Source of the DNA: Streptococcus henryi DSM 19005
Lineage (GTDB): Bacteria; Bacillota; Bacilli; Lactobacillales; Streptococcaceae
Direction: 5' to 3'
Assembly (NCBI RefSeq): GCF_000376985.1
Contig: NZ_AQYA01000034.1
Location: 101,244 to 165,243 of the forward strand
Length of the DNA: 64,000 nucleotides
Made by a program: the position numbers and the translations under genes. Of the stretch, positions 16,977 to 25,674 are shown one piece after another. Within the stretch, counting starts at the first letter, position 1. Each line of letters begins with the position of its first letter. Under the pieces are notes generated by a model. It worked only from the letters and a program-made list of their open reading frames with translations. It made no database searches and was not told the DNA's origin.

Positions 16977-17416
16977 TTGTTACCATCACTTTCTATAATA
17001 TTAAAATAAGCTTTTTCCAAAAGGAGGTGAAAACTTTCCCTTTCACTATCAGAAAAACCATCTGTAAAGAAATGTTCAGATTGCTCTAAGTGCAGTTTTA
17101 AATCAGCAATCAATTCGGAACCCTTTTCTGAGATCTGAACCCTCTTAATTCTCCTATCCTTCTCATCTGGTCCAATCAAAACAAAGTCCTTTTGCTCTAA
17201 ACGCGACAAGATACCAACCATGGTAGGTTGAGAAACCTCGAACTGTTTTTCCAGCTCTTTAAAGGTCAAACTGTCTCCAGTTCTATTTAAATGTAGAAGG
17301 ACCCAGGACTGCATAGTTGTAATATTGTAGGGTTTCAAGAAAAAATTCATATTCTGCTCTAGTTGACTGGCAATGCGTTTAACCAGCCAACCATAGGGAG
17401 CTTTTTTTATATCCAC
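16973..17416 (-). CDS. MarR-family repressor of the ABC exporter operon (RcrR-like)
   Basis: The 147-residue protein has a winged helix centred on LTFKELEKQFEVSQPTMVGILSRLEQKDFV and the wing DEKDRRIKRVQISEKG. The GTG at 17416 is taken as the start because GAGGAGG lies 7 bases upstream. An earlier GTG at 17443 sits at the predicted transcription start and cannot be used. It is first gene of a tightly overlapping three-gene operon with the exporter subunits. A palindrome over its own -35 box suggests autorepression relieved by a ligand or oxidant. No cysteine-based redox motif is visible. Confidence 0.85.
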   Translation of the reverse strand: MDIKKAPYGWLVKRIASQLEQNMNFFLKPYNITTMQSWVLLHLNRTGDSLTFKELEKQFEVSQPTMVGILSRLEQKDFVLIGPDEKDRRIKRVQISEKGSELIADLKLHLEQSEHFFTDGFSDSERESFHLLLEKAYFNIIESDGNK

Positions 17417-17448
17417 AGATTCACCTCCTCGAAAATCTTTCACTAGTC

Positions 17449-17489
17449 ATTATAAAACTTTAATTTCAAAAGTCAATAGCCTGCTATTG
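17449..17489 (-). promoter_or_regulatory. MarR-exporter operon promoter with palindromic operator
   Basis: On the minus strand TTGACT (17476-17471) and TATAAT (17454-17449) are 16 bases apart. CAATAG-CCTG-CTATTG (17474-17489) is a perfect inverted repeat overlapping the -35 box, suited to binding by the MarR protein. Confidence 0.65.
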
Positions 17490-17774
17490 TTTTTTTAGAA
17501 AAATATCTACTTCAATTAATAATCCTAGCCACTACTTACTTAAAAAGTATGTTAATACTATCCATAATTTGCAAAAGAAAACAAAAAGACTACCTTAGTA
17601 TTGACATACCAAGATAGTCTTCAAAGTGATTCTATAATACTTTTGTTAGATTTTCTATATTAATCAAAAAGGTAATCACAAAGGACATTTGTATTTGAAT
17701 AAACTTCTTTCTCTCAACAAAAGAACAGAAAGCCGAAAGCGACAATGCATCAAAGCTCTAAAAAAGACAATAAA
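17490..17774. other. Intergenic stretch between exporter operon and MFS gene
   Basis: This A/T-rich region holds the terminator at 17583-17622 and otherwise nothing that I can identify: no frame with a ribosome site and no repeat shared with the rest of the window. Confidence 0.5.
17583..17622 (-). terminator. terminator downstream of the MFS gene
   Basis: On the minus strand GACTATCTTGGTA pairs with TACTAAGGTAGTC, followed by TTTTTGTTTT. Confidence 0.8.
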
Positions 17775-18965
17775 TCACTTTAATCTAAATTGACTATATA
17801 TCAGACCTGCTATTGCTAGTAAAAACACGCCGAGTCCAATGACAATAAAACTTATGGAAGATATGCTGTTTTTCAATAGTGTCATGGCCAACGGACCTAG
17901 GGGCATAAACAATATCGCAAGGGTATAAATAGTTGAAAATACTCTCCCCATATATTCATTAGACACTCGCTCTTGCACTTGACTAAAGAAATGGATATTG
18001 AAAATAGTTTCAAAAAGGTTATAAATGACTGCACCAGAATAACTGAAAGCTAGCGGTAATCCTGTTAATGGTGAAGTAGCCATCACTACTATTCCAATTC
18101 CACTTAGACCAAGTATCCAAAGAAGAGATGTCATAGTATTTGGGAACATTTTTGAGAAAAATGCACCTATAATTGCACCTAGTGCTGACAAACTTAGAAT
18201 AGTGGCATAGGCTGTAGATTCATTAAAGATTTTAGGACTAAAAGGTAACAAATAGGTCAGCATTGCCAAAAATAAGTTGACCAGCGCAGCCATTATCAAA
18301 AGAAAGAAAATTTCTTTATCCGCAATTATGTAGACTAAGCCTGCCTTTATATCTATCAAAACATTTGTGAAATTTAAGTTATTCTTATTGTATTGATTCG
18401 CAAGCTTGTCTTCTTTTTTGATAAATAGTAAGAATAAGAAGGAGGCTAAAAATGTTAAACTATCAATTAAAAGTGTCAAGCGAATCCCTAGATTGTGGTA
18501 AACAAGAAATCCTATTATAGGTGAACTAACCTTGATGACTTGAACTATTGTTTCCAGATGCGAATTATAAGTCACAAGATTCTTTTTCCCAACAACTTCA
18601 GGTACATAGGCTCTGTAGGCAGGACTAGAAAATGATGATGAAATTGCCAGAAATACATTTGCTGCAATAAGTCCATAAAGCATGAAGTGATCACTAGAAA
18701 TGAAAACTAATGAAAGACACATCAGACTACAAAGTCCATCTGTCCATAATAAAATTTGACGGCGCTTAAATCTATCAGCGAGAGCACCTCCAAAGGGATT
18801 TAGGATAATGGAAACTAAGAGCTCTGCAATTTGATAAATCCCAAGCATTTTTTGTCCAAGAAACCCTAAAGAAGCTATCCAACTGCTGTTTCCATAATCA
18901 TAGAGGACATCCCCTAACTTATTAATTGATCTACTTGCTAAAAGTTTTATTCCGTTTCTATCCAT
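17775..18965 (-). CDS. MFS efflux transporter (Mef-like)
   Basis: The 396-residue protein has about twelve membrane helices and the loop motif GGALADRFKRRQILLWTDGL between helices 2 and 3. It groups by eye with the Mef/H+-antiporter-2 type MFS drug exporters. The ATG at 18965 is chosen because GGAGG lies five bases upstream; a TTG at 18977 overlaps that site. It follows an Rgg-type regulator gene on the same strand after a terminator and has its own promoter region with a perfect palindrome. Pairing with the upstream ABC-F gene recalls macrolide efflux (mef) plus ribosome-protection (msr) pairs, but a drug substrate cannot be claimed from sequence. Confidence 0.82.
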   Translation of the reverse strand: MDRNGIKLLASRSINKLGDVLYDYGNSSWIASLGFLGQKMLGIYQIAELLVSIILNPFGGALADRFKRRQILLWTDGLCSLMCLSLVFISSDHFMLYGLIAANVFLAISSSFSSPAYRAYVPEVVGKKNLVTYNSHLETIVQVIKVSSPIIGFLVYHNLGIRLTLLIDSLTFLASFLFLLFIKKEDKLANQYNKNNLNFTNVLIDIKAGLVYIIADKEIFFLLIMAALVNLFLAMLTYLLPFSPKIFNESTAYATILSLSALGAIIGAFFSKMFPNTMTSLLWILGLSGIGIVVMATSPLTGLPLAFSYSGAVIYNLFETIFNIHFFSQVQERVSNEYMGRVFSTIYTLAILFMPLGPLAMTLLKNSISSISFIVIGLGVFLLAIAGLIYSQFRLK

Positions 18966-18997
18966 ATTTTCCTCCAACAGTGACTAATTTAGGTTAG

Positions 18998-19011
18998 GTT
19001 CTGGCCAGAAC
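18998..19011. promoter_or_regulatory. perfect palindrome upstream of MFS gene, candidate Rgg operator
   Basis: GTTCTGG-CCAGAAC is a perfect 14-base palindrome about 33 bases before the MFS start codon. It sits at or beside a weak -35 (TTGTTC, 16 bases from TAAATT), as expected for an activator- or repressor-controlled promoter. Confidence 0.5.
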
Positions 19012-19106
19012 AATCTAAAAACTACCCAATATGAAACCTACTACTTTAGCTGAATTTCACTAGTTTTTTCGATTAAATACATTATAAATCACATTTTTAG
19101 AGAATC

Positions 19107-19135
19107 AAAAAAATTCCCAAATAAGGGAATTTTTT
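19107..19135 (-). terminator. terminator at the end of the rgg-like gene
   Basis: AAAAATTCCC (19109-19118) and GGGAATTTTT (19125-19134) form a perfect stem that includes the rgg stop codon. T tracts occur on both strands. Confidence 0.85.
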
Positions 19136-19991
19136 ATCTACAAAACTTATTCATATGCTCTTGATAATGCTTAGCATGATGCAAGGAGCCCATTACTTCA
19201 AAACAGAATATAGCATTCTTCATATCGTCTAATCCAGAAGAGTCACCCTTTTTAAATTTAAGAAAACCTTTTTCATAGAGAAAAATGATGCGATGAAAAG
19301 CATTACGCTCATTAGTTAGTAATTTTTCAGCTTCCTTTTTAAAGAACTCTGCTTCCTCTAAATCACCTCGCTCAGTTGAAATCTCCATAAGATTTAACAT
19401 GATGACCTCTACCAGATTTCGATGAGTTGCAATTTCAGCATAATAGTCCACGCGCTTTAAAATCTCTCTAGCCATCCTACTCATCAGAGTAGTTGGATAA
19501 AAAGTGTAAAAGTTGCCAATCAGTATCAAATCACTAATTTCCCATACTTCTTTTTGAAAGAGATAGTCAGCCACATAATCTAAATCTTCTTGTGACATCG
19601 TCCTACTTTCATCACATTGACAAATCATACCACGAAAAAGAATGATATTGAGTTTGGCCTGAAGGTTATTAAAATCTCTTGATAACTTGTCCTCTTCACT
19701 ATGAATCAGAGACTCCAATCCAGCAATATCTTTCTTGTAATGAAATCTTGCCATTTGAGACATCAGTTTCTTTTGTTCAATGCGTTTAAAACCATTTGCT
19801 TTATCCATAAACTCTTCAACTGAAATTTGAATAGCTTCTAAAGCCTTAATAAATTTAGTAAGGGATAAATCCGATTCTCCTCTTTCAAAACGTGAGAGTT
19901 GGGAAATGGATAAATCCTTACTTGCTACTTGCTTTAGTGAGAAACCGCGATTCAATCGACACTCTTTAAAAATTGGACCATATTGACTCAT
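19134..19991 (-). CDS. Rgg/MutR-family transcriptional regulator
   Basis: The 285-residue protein has an N-terminal XRE helix-turn-helix (FKECRLNRGFSLKQVASKDLSISQLSRFERGESDLSLTKF) and a TPR-like helical C-terminal domain, the Rgg layout. Rgg proteins often respond to short hydrophobic peptides (SHPs). No SHP-like frame is seen in the flanking 150 bases, so a peptide partner is not evident. The start lies four bases after the ABC-F stop codon, so both genes share a transcript. The downstream MFS gene is the likely target, given the palindrome in its promoter. Confidence 0.88.
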   Translation of the reverse strand: MSQYGPIFKECRLNRGFSLKQVASKDLSISQLSRFERGESDLSLTKFIKALEAIQISVEEFMDKANGFKRIEQKKLMSQMARFHYKKDIAGLESLIHSEEDKLSRDFNNLQAKLNIILFRGMICQCDESRTMSQEDLDYVADYLFQKEVWEISDLILIGNFYTFYPTTLMSRMAREILKRVDYYAEIATHRNLVEVIMLNLMEISTERGDLEEAEFFKKEAEKLLTNERNAFHRIIFLYEKGFLKFKKGDSSGLDDMKNAIFCFEVMGSLHHAKHYQEHMNKFCR

Positions 19992-19995
19992 CCGT

Positions 19996-21909
19996 CTATC
20001 CTTCCACTTGCATACTGAGGTCTTCCCATTCGTTCATGAGTTGGTCTTGCTCATGTGTCAGATCATCAAGTTCTTTTTGGAGACTGATGAGTTCTGAGGC
20101 ATCATTGGTTGCAAGCATAGCTTCATTGATTTCTTCAAGGCGGCTTTCAATTTCTTCAAGTTTTGCTTCGATTTCGGCAATGCGTCTGGTTAATTTGCGC
20201 AGTTCTTTTTGGTTGGCTTTTTGTGCCTGGTAGTCGTTTGCGACAGCTTGGGGCACTTCCTGCTTAACCTGATTTTCTTCAGCATGTAGACGGGCTATCT
20301 CCTCAAGCTCTGCCTTTTTCTCCAAGTAATAATCGTAATCACCCAAATAGAGGGTTGAGCCTTGATCGGAGATTTCCAGGACCTTGGTAGCTACACGGTT
20401 AATGAAATAGCGGTCGTGGCTGACGAAGAGCAGGGTGCCATCAAAGTCAATAAGGGCGTTCTCTAGCACTTCCTTACTGTCAATATCCAAGTGGTTGGTT
20501 GGCTCATCCAAAACGAGGAAATTGTCGTTTTGCATAGACAGCTTGGCCAAGAGGAGACGGGCACGTTCACCACCTGAAAGCATGGCTACAGATTTCTTGA
20601 CATCATCGCCCGAGAAGAGAAAGGCTCCTAGGCGGTTGCGAATCTCAACTTCTGGCGTTGTTGGAAAGTCATTCCAGAGCTCATCTAGGACTGTATTGGT
20701 GCGAGTCAGATTGGTCTGAGTCTGGTCATAGTAACCAACTTCTACATTGGCCCCGTAAGTCGAGGTCCCCTCAATGAAAGGAATTTGTCCAACAATAGAC
20801 TTAATAAAGGTTGACTTACCGATTCCATTTGGCCCCACGATAGCGATAGCATCGAATTTTTTAACGTCTAGGTTAATGGGCTGAGCTAGAACCTGACCAT
20901 CATAGCCGATAGCCGCGTCTGCCACTGTCAAAACAACGTTACCAGAAACCTTTTCAGCATGGAAGGTCATATTAGCAGACTTGAGCTGGTTAGTCGGTTT
21001 GTCCAGACGCTGGATTTTTTCTAGCTGTTTACGGCGAGCCTGGGCACGTTTGGTTGTTGAAGCTCTGACAATATTGCGTTGAACAAAATCTTCTAACTTA
21101 GCAATTTCTTTCTGTTGCTTTTCAAAGTTCTTCTCTTCTGTCGCAAGTTTCTCAGCCTTGAGATCCATGAATTTTGAATAATTGCCCACATAGCGATCGA
21201 GGCTGTGCTGGGTCAAATCAAGGGTCACCGTTGCTACTTTATCAAGGAAATAGCGGTCGTGGCTGACGATGATAAGAGCGCCTTGGTAGTTGACCAAGTA
21301 ATTTTCCAACCAGGCAATTGTTTCAATGTCCAAGTGGTTGGTTGGCTCGTCCAAGACCAAGAGTTCAGGTCTTTCAAGCAACATTTTAGCCAAGGCAAGG
21401 CGAGTGTTTTGACCACCTGACAGCTCTGCTATTTTCATGTCCCACATGGACTGGTCAAATTTGAATCCGTTGAGAATGGCCCTGATGTCAGACTCGTAGG
21501 TGAATCCACCTTTACTTCTAAATTCTTCAGACAATCTGTCATAATCCTGCATGAGTTTATCAAAATCACTGCCTGACAGCTCTGCCATTTGCCCTTCCAT
21601 CTGACGAAGACGTTTTTCCACCTGACGAAGGTCATCAAAGACATGCAACATCTCATCGAAAATGGTATTTTCAGACTCAAAACGAGAATCTTGTGCCAAA
21701 TAAGAGAGAGTGAGGTCACGTTTAGTGTTAATCTCACCAGAAGTTGGCGCTTCTTCTCCAACCAAGATTTTTAAAAGGGTCGATTTGCCAGCACCATTGC
21801 GTCCCACAAGTGCAATACGGTCACGTTCATCAACCTGAATGTTAATGTTATCAAAGAGCACATCACCAGAAAATGAGCGCTCGATTTTATTTCCACTTAA
21901 AATAATCAT
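19996..21909 (-). CDS. ABC-F family ATPase (ribosome-associated)
   Basis: The 637-residue protein has two ATPase domains (Walker A GRNGAGKST and GPNGIGKST; signatures LSGGQNTRLALA and LSGGERARLLLA) with catalytic glutamates in VLDEPTNHLD. It has no membrane segments, an ABC-F linker (about 240-320, rich in Lys/Arg) and a C-terminal coiled coil (about 550-637). ABC-F proteins act at the ribosomal E site in translation control or antibiotic protection. Length and C-terminal coil suggest the YdiF/Uup-like housekeeping group rather than MsrD or OptrA types. The ATG follows an extended -10 (TGGTAAAAT) by six bases with no ribosome site, so the mRNA is probably leaderless. An rgg gene follows four bases after its stop. 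Confidence 0.9.
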   Translation of the reverse strand: MIILSGNKIERSFSGDVLFDNINIQVDERDRIALVGRNGAGKSTLLKILVGEEAPTSGEINTKRDLTLSYLAQDSRFESENTIFDEMLHVFDDLRQVEKRLRQMEGQMAELSGSDFDKLMQDYDRLSEEFRSKGGFTYESDIRAILNGFKFDQSMWDMKIAELSGGQNTRLALAKMLLERPELLVLDEPTNHLDIETIAWLENYLVNYQGALIIVSHDRYFLDKVATVTLDLTQHSLDRYVGNYSKFMDLKAEKLATEEKNFEKQQKEIAKLEDFVQRNIVRASTTKRAQARRKQLEKIQRLDKPTNQLKSANMTFHAEKVSGNVVLTVADAAIGYDGQVLAQPINLDVKKFDAIAIVGPNGIGKSTFIKSIVGQIPFIEGTSTYGANVEVGYYDQTQTNLTRTNTVLDELWNDFPTTPEVEIRNRLGAFLFSGDDVKKSVAMLSGGERARLLLAKLSMQNDNFLVLDEPTNHLDIDSKEVLENALIDFDGTLLFVSHDRYFINRVATKVLEISDQGSTLYLGDYDYYLEKKAELEEIARLHAEENQVKQEVPQAVANDYQAQKANQKELRKLTRRIAEIEAKLEEIESRLEEINEAMLATNDASELISLQKELDDLTHEQDQLMNEWEDLSMQVEG

Positions 21910-21921
21910 AGTACTATTTTA
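21910..21921 (-). promoter_or_regulatory. ABC-F promoter -10 placed for a leaderless mRNA
   Basis: TGGTAAAAT (extended -10, hexamer 21921-21916) ends six bases before the ATG at 21909. Transcription would begin at or very near the start codon, and no Shine-Dalgarno sequence is present. Confidence 0.5.
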
Positions 21922-21956
21922 CCAAATCCCAGACTTTTAAACTAGAAGAAGACTGC

Positions 21957-21982
21957 AAAAAATCTACCTTTGTGGGGTAGAT
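21957..21982 (-). terminator. terminator of the metalloprotease gene
   Basis: On the minus strand ATCTACC pairs with GGTAGAT, followed by T6. Confidence 0.85.
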
Positions 21983-22046
21983 AATTATAAATATTTTTAT
22001 TTTAGTCACCATATAGGCTGCATTACTCGAAAATAAAAATGAACTA

Positions 22047-22760
22047 CTAACTATACAATGTTTCAAGCGCTAAAATGTCACTGTTTTGAATACCATGGTA
22101 AGAACCAGCAGACTCCATAACAGAAGTATTATTATCATCATGCGCCAAACCAATAGCATGACCAAGTTCATGTTCAGCCGTGTGAATAATACGTTCTAAG
22201 GTATAACCATAGTCGTTTTCTAATAAATAGTAAGTATTCAATTTGACTGTCCCAGAAATCAGGTGATTATTGGCACTGTTTGTTTCCATCTCCGCCAAAC
22301 CAGCTGCCTGAGAGCTAGAATCAGAATACTCCGTTGCAATAATATCAGCTTGGCTATTGTCATAAACCCTAGTTAAAGTAAAAGCACCTGTCGCATTCCA
22401 ATTTGCTATTGCTTCTTCATAAGCAGTAATTAGAGTAGGATTAGATGTCTCAATATAGACTGTCGCGCTATTGGTTTTCCATCGGGAGCCAGAATAATAG
22501 GTAAAATCATCAGTAGTAAGTTCAGATAATGCAGTCTTAAAATCATCTGTACTAGTATTTGCAAAGTAGCTACTAACAGAATTTGCTAGAGTTGAAATCT
22601 GATTAGCAAGCTGTGAGTCACTGTGATTGGCATAATAAAGTAAACCAAAAATAACTAGCGCAAAAAATAAGATTGTTTTAAAGAGTCCCCAAAAAAGATT
22701 CAACACGAAGCTAAATATCATTTTAGGGATAAACAAAATAAGGTTCAAAACTCTTTTCAT
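22047..22760 (-). CDS. Membrane-anchored matrixin-like zinc metalloprotease
   Basis: The 237-residue protein has one long hydrophobic N-terminal segment (about 5-42) and an extracellular domain with the metzincin zinc site HELGHAIGLAHD (three His plus catalytic Glu) and a Met-turn-like SVMES. This is the M10/matrixin fold found in several Firmicutes surface proteases. It is probably anchored by its uncleaved signal and acts outside the membrane. AGGAGG lies 11 bases before the ATG at 22760; a TTG at 22766 has better spacing and is possible, while a GTG at 22772 overlaps the ribosome site. The gene is monocistronic between terminators, and its substrate is unknown. Confidence 0.82.
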   Translation of the reverse strand: MKRVLNLILFIPKMIFSFVLNLFWGLFKTILFFALVIFGLLYYANHSDSQLANQISTLANSVSSYFANTSTDDFKTALSELTTDDFTYYSGSRWKTNSATVYIETSNPTLITAYEEAIANWNATGAFTLTRVYDNSQADIIATEYSDSSSQAAGLAEMETNSANNHLISGTVKLNTYYLLENDYGYTLERIIHTAEHELGHAIGLAHDDNNTSVMESAGSYHGIQNSDILALETLYS

Positions 22761-22895
22761 CTGCAAACTCACCTCCTACAAGAAATAATAAAACATATTG
22801 AAAGATAATAATAACAAAGCAACCTTAATAAAACTTTAAAATAGAAGACCAAAGGTGATAATTACTGAAGTTAAATTCGACACACAGCTAATTAA

Positions 22896-22921
22896 AAGGC
22901 GATGCAATGAAACATCGCCTT
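22896..22921 (-). terminator. terminator of the pspC...ytxH gene run
   Basis: AAGGCGATG (22896-22904) and CATCGCCTT (22913-22921) form a perfect stem. On the minus strand it is followed by TTTAATT. Confidence 0.8.
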
Positions 22922-22931
22922 ATTATAGAAA

Positions 22932-23411
22932 CTAAGCTTCTTCTTCGTTTTCTTCAGAAGTCTTGTCCTCATTATCCTCTTCCTCAGGATTTTGATAGTC
23001 AATAATGATATCATCAACTTCAGCTGCAACGTCCTCCGCAACACTTTCTGCTGTGTCCTTAACTTCTTCTGCTACTTCAGAAAATTTTGATTTTACTTCT
23101 GAAACAACGTCGCTTGCAAAATCTACTGCTTGATTTGTTTTTTCTTTGACAGTCTCGAAAATATCTTCCTTAGTCAATTCACCTGATTCAAATTTTTCTT
23201 TATAATCATTAAAAGTACCAGTAGCTAAGTTAGTATATTCAACTGTTTTTTCTTTTGCTTTTTGGTGATACTCCTCAGGATTCTCTTTGTATGCTTCGAA
23301 TGCTTTTTCAGCACGTTTCTTAATTTCTTTGCCTTTTTCTGTTGAAAGGAAGTAAGCTGCAGCGAATCCTGAAGCTGCACCAACAATTATAGTTTTAAAG
23401 AATTTATTCAT
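22932..23411 (-). CDS. YtxH domain-containing membrane-associated protein
   Basis: The 159-residue protein has a short N-terminal hydrophobic segment (FKTIIVGAASGFAAAYFLSTEKGKEIKKR) typical of YtxH, then a long charged helix and a Glu/Asp-rich tail. YtxH proteins are linked to general stress and envelope functions. Two adjacent ATGs exist; the second (23411) has better spacing from AGGAG. It lies downstream of the DUF948 gene, a pairing conserved in Gram-positive bacteria, and is the last gene before a terminator. Confidence 0.8.
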   Translation of the reverse strand: MNKFFKTIIVGAASGFAAAYFLSTEKGKEIKKRAEKAFEAYKENPEEYHQKAKEKTVEYTNLATGTFNDYKEKFESGELTKEDIFETVKEKTNQAVDFASDVVSEVKSKFSEVAEEVKDTAESVAEDVAAEVDDIIIDYQNPEEEDNEDKTSEENEEEA

Positions 23412-23476
23412 CATTTTTCTCCTTTATTAGATCATTAACACTGATGAACAGTACCTAAATGTGAGACAGATAAGTC

Positions 23477-23896
23477 TTAACGACTATTTTTTTTCTTGCC
23501 AAACATTTTCGAAGCTACTTTACCAACTGCCATAGCTGCGCCAGCTTTTCCAGCTGAAGCAGACATTGAACCAGCTCGCTTGCTGAAACTTCTAGCCTGG
23601 TAATTCAAATCAGAAACACTCTCTGAAAGCTCTGCTACTGCAACGAAAAGTGGATCAATTGTAGCAACTTTTCCATTAACATCTTCAACCAGAACATTAG
23701 CCTTAGCTAAAATTTCATTAGTTTGATGTAAAGTAACGTTCATATCACTAGTCAAAACTTTCAAGGTTTGTTTTGTTTCATCAATCGTTTCATTAACAGC
23801 ATCGACGGTTCGATGAAGTTTGATGGCGATAGGGATACTTACCCCTACCAAAATCGCAAAAGCGATCGCAATAATCAATAATGCAATTTCTAGCAT
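23477..23896 (-). CDS. DUF948 membrane protein
   Basis: The 139-residue protein begins MLEIALLIIAIAFAILVG (one membrane helix) and continues as a coiled-coil-like helix (HRTVDAVNETIDETKQTLKVL). It ends in a small-residue and lysine-rich tail (ASKMFGKKKNSR). The start at 23896 has AGGAGGGGAT in front; an upstream extension would overlap lgt. The gene follows lgt by 14 bases in the hprK-lgt operon, a conserved streptococcal arrangement. Its function is unknown. Confidence 0.85.
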   Translation of the reverse strand: MLEIALLIIAIAFAILVGVSIPIAIKLHRTVDAVNETIDETKQTLKVLTSDMNVTLHQTNEILAKANVLVEDVNGKVATIDPLFVAVAELSESVSDLNYQARSFSKRAGSMSASAGKAGAAMAVGKVASKMFGKKKNSR

Positions 23897-23910
23897 ATCC
23901 CCTCCTTCTT

Positions 23911-24690
23911 CTACTTTTGATAATAAGGAACATTCTTGCCCTTTCTTTGCCAAATAGCAAAGCTGATACCAACTATAACAAGTATTACAGAAAGCCATTG
24001 TGAGACGCGCAAGCCGCCAACCATTAAGCTATCTGTCCTCATTCCCTCAATCACAAAACGTCCAATACCATACCATATCAGGTAAAACGATGCAATTTCA
24101 CCCTGTTTTAGTAACTTAGGACGACGTCTTAAAACTAACACAATCGCGAATCCAATTAAATTCCAAACAGACTCATACAAGAAAGTTGGAACACGATAAC
24201 TGCCTTCAATGAACATTTGCTTTTGAATAAAGCTAGGTAAGTAATCCAAGGATTTCACTGCTCTGCCATATGCCTCTTGATTGATAAAATTTCCCCAACG
24301 ACCAATAGCTTGCGCAATCATAACTCCAGGCGCAGCAATGTCCAAGAAATCAATTGGATTGATGACTCGATAATATGAGAAAATAAATAAAACTATAGCT
24401 CCTGCTATCAAGCCACCATAAATGGCGATTCCACCATTCCATACTGCAACAATCTCGCTGAGGTGCTGTGAATAGTAAGACCATTCAAAGGCAACATAAT
24501 AAAGGCGAGCACCGATAATAGAAATTGGAAAGGCAATTAAGATAAAGTCCAAAATATCATCAGGAATAATATTCTTTCGAGGAGCTTCCTTCATCGCTAA
24601 ATAGACTGCAAGAATAACACCTGTCATGATACAGATAGCATACCAATGAATCGCGAATGGCCCGATTTGAAAGGCAATTGGATTAATCAT
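23911..24690 (-). CDS. lgt: Prolipoprotein diacylglyceryl transferase Lgt
   Basis: Lgt transfers diacylglycerol from phosphatidylglycerol to the lipobox Cys of prolipoproteins, the step before LspA. The 259-residue protein has seven hydrophobic segments and the signature [13 protein letters not shown], with the conserved [12 protein letters not shown] and [13 protein letters not shown]. The start [18 protein letters not shown] at 24690 matches relatives; an in-frame ATG at 24702 lies further inside hprK. It overlaps the end of hprK by eight bases. Confidence 0.93.
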   Translation of the reverse strand: MINPIAFQIGPFAIHWYAICIMTGVILAVYLAMKEAPRKNIIPDDILDFILIAFPISIIGARLYYVAFEWSYYSQHLSEIVAVWNGGIAIYGGLIAGAIVLFIFSYYRVINPIDFLDIAAPGVMIAQAIGRWGNFINQEAYGRAVKSLDYLPSFIQKQMFIEGSYRVPTFLYESVWNLIGFAIVLVLRRRPKLLKQGEIASFYLIWYGIGRFVIEGMRTDSLMVGGLRVSQWLSVILVIVGISFAIWQRKGKNVPYYQK

Positions 24691-25618
24691 TTGAACCCTC
24701 ATTCTGACTGATCAATTGTGTCAAGCGGTCTTCAAAGGTTTTAGTAGCATCATAACCCATTTGCTTAGCACGATGATTCATAGCTGCTGCTTCAATAACG
24801 ACCGAAACGTTACGACCTGTTTTAACTGGAATTCGAACTCGAGGAATTTTAACACCTGATAATTCAATTTCTTCATTGCTATTTCCCAAACGGTCAAATA
24901 CTTTATCAGATTCAAAGTTTTCAAGATAAATAGCCAATTGAACTTGTGATGAGTCTTTAACAGCACTGGCACCATATAGACTCATAATATCGATAATCCC
25001 AACACCACGAATTTCTAAAAGGTGACGAAGAATTTCGGCAGGCTCACCCCATAAAGTTTCCTCATCTTTAGCATAAACATCAACACGGTCATCCGCTACG
25101 AGACGATGTCCACGTTTAACTAATTCAAGACCTGTTTCACTTTTACCAATTCCAGAGTCTCCCTGAATAAGAACACCCATTCCATAAATATCCATCAAGA
25201 CACCATGTACACTGGTACGCTCTGCTAGACAGGCATCCAAGTACCAAGACATCTCACCTGATAAACGACTAGTCGGAACATGACTCTTTAGAATGGCAAT
25301 ACCCTTCTCCTCTGCTGCACGGAACATTTCTTCAGGAATGTCCAAATCACGCGCAACAACGACTGCTGGAGTTTCAGGTTTAAACATTTCTGTTAATACC
25401 TGATAACGGTTATGAGCCGTCATCTTCATCAAATATGACCATTCCTTCATCCCTAACAACTGGAGACGTTCAGGGGAATAATAATCAAAATATCCAGTCA
25501 TCTCAAGGCCCGGGCGTGAAATATCTGCTGATGTAATCGGTTTTCCAAGTAAATCTTGATTGCCATAAATCACATCCAGTTTTAGTCTATCAACTAACAT
25601 TTTTACTGTAACTGACAT
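24683..25618 (-). CDS. hprK: HPr kinase/phosphorylase
   Basis: HprK phosphorylates HPr at Ser46 when sugar metabolism is rapid, making the co-repressor of CcpA. The 311-residue protein has the P-loop [14 protein letters not shown] and the K3 signature [19 protein letters not shown], as in Gram-positive HprK. The start at 25618 ([12 protein letters not shown]) has AAAGGAG before it; the upstream frame extends into the promoter. lgt follows by overlap. A cre-like sequence in the promoter suggests feedback by CcpA. Confidence 0.95.
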   Translation of the reverse strand: MSVTVKMLVDRLKLDVIYGNQDLLGKPITSADISRPGLEMTGYFDYYSPERLQLLGMKEWSYLMKMTAHNRYQVLTEMFKPETPAVVVARDLDIPEEMFRAAEEKGIAILKSHVPTSRLSGEMSWYLDACLAERTSVHGVLMDIYGMGVLIQGDSGIGKSETGLELVKRGHRLVADDRVDVYAKDEETLWGEPAEILRHLLEIRGVGIIDIMSLYGASAVKDSSQVQLAIYLENFESDKVFDRLGNSNEEIELSGVKIPRVRIPVKTGRNVSVVIEAAAMNHRAKQMGYDATKTFEDRLTQLISQNEGSND

Positions 25619-25636
25619 AATTTCTCCTTTTCTAGT

Positions 25637-25674
25637 ATTATACCACATTTACTTGTAAAGGAAAGCGCTAACCA
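25637..25674 (-). promoter_or_regulatory. hprK promoter with cre-like CcpA site
   Basis: The minus-strand extended -10 is TGGTATAAT (hexamer 25642-25637). GGAAAGCGCTAACC at 25660-25673 has the AAAGCG core of a cre site but differs from the TGNAANCGNTNNCA consensus at the first T and last A. It covers the -35 region. Confidence 0.45.

Noticed and set aside
19031..19063. Short frame MKPTTLAEFH near the rgg gene as a peptide pheromone
   Set aside because: It is not hydrophobic, has no ribosome site and does not resemble known SHP peptides.
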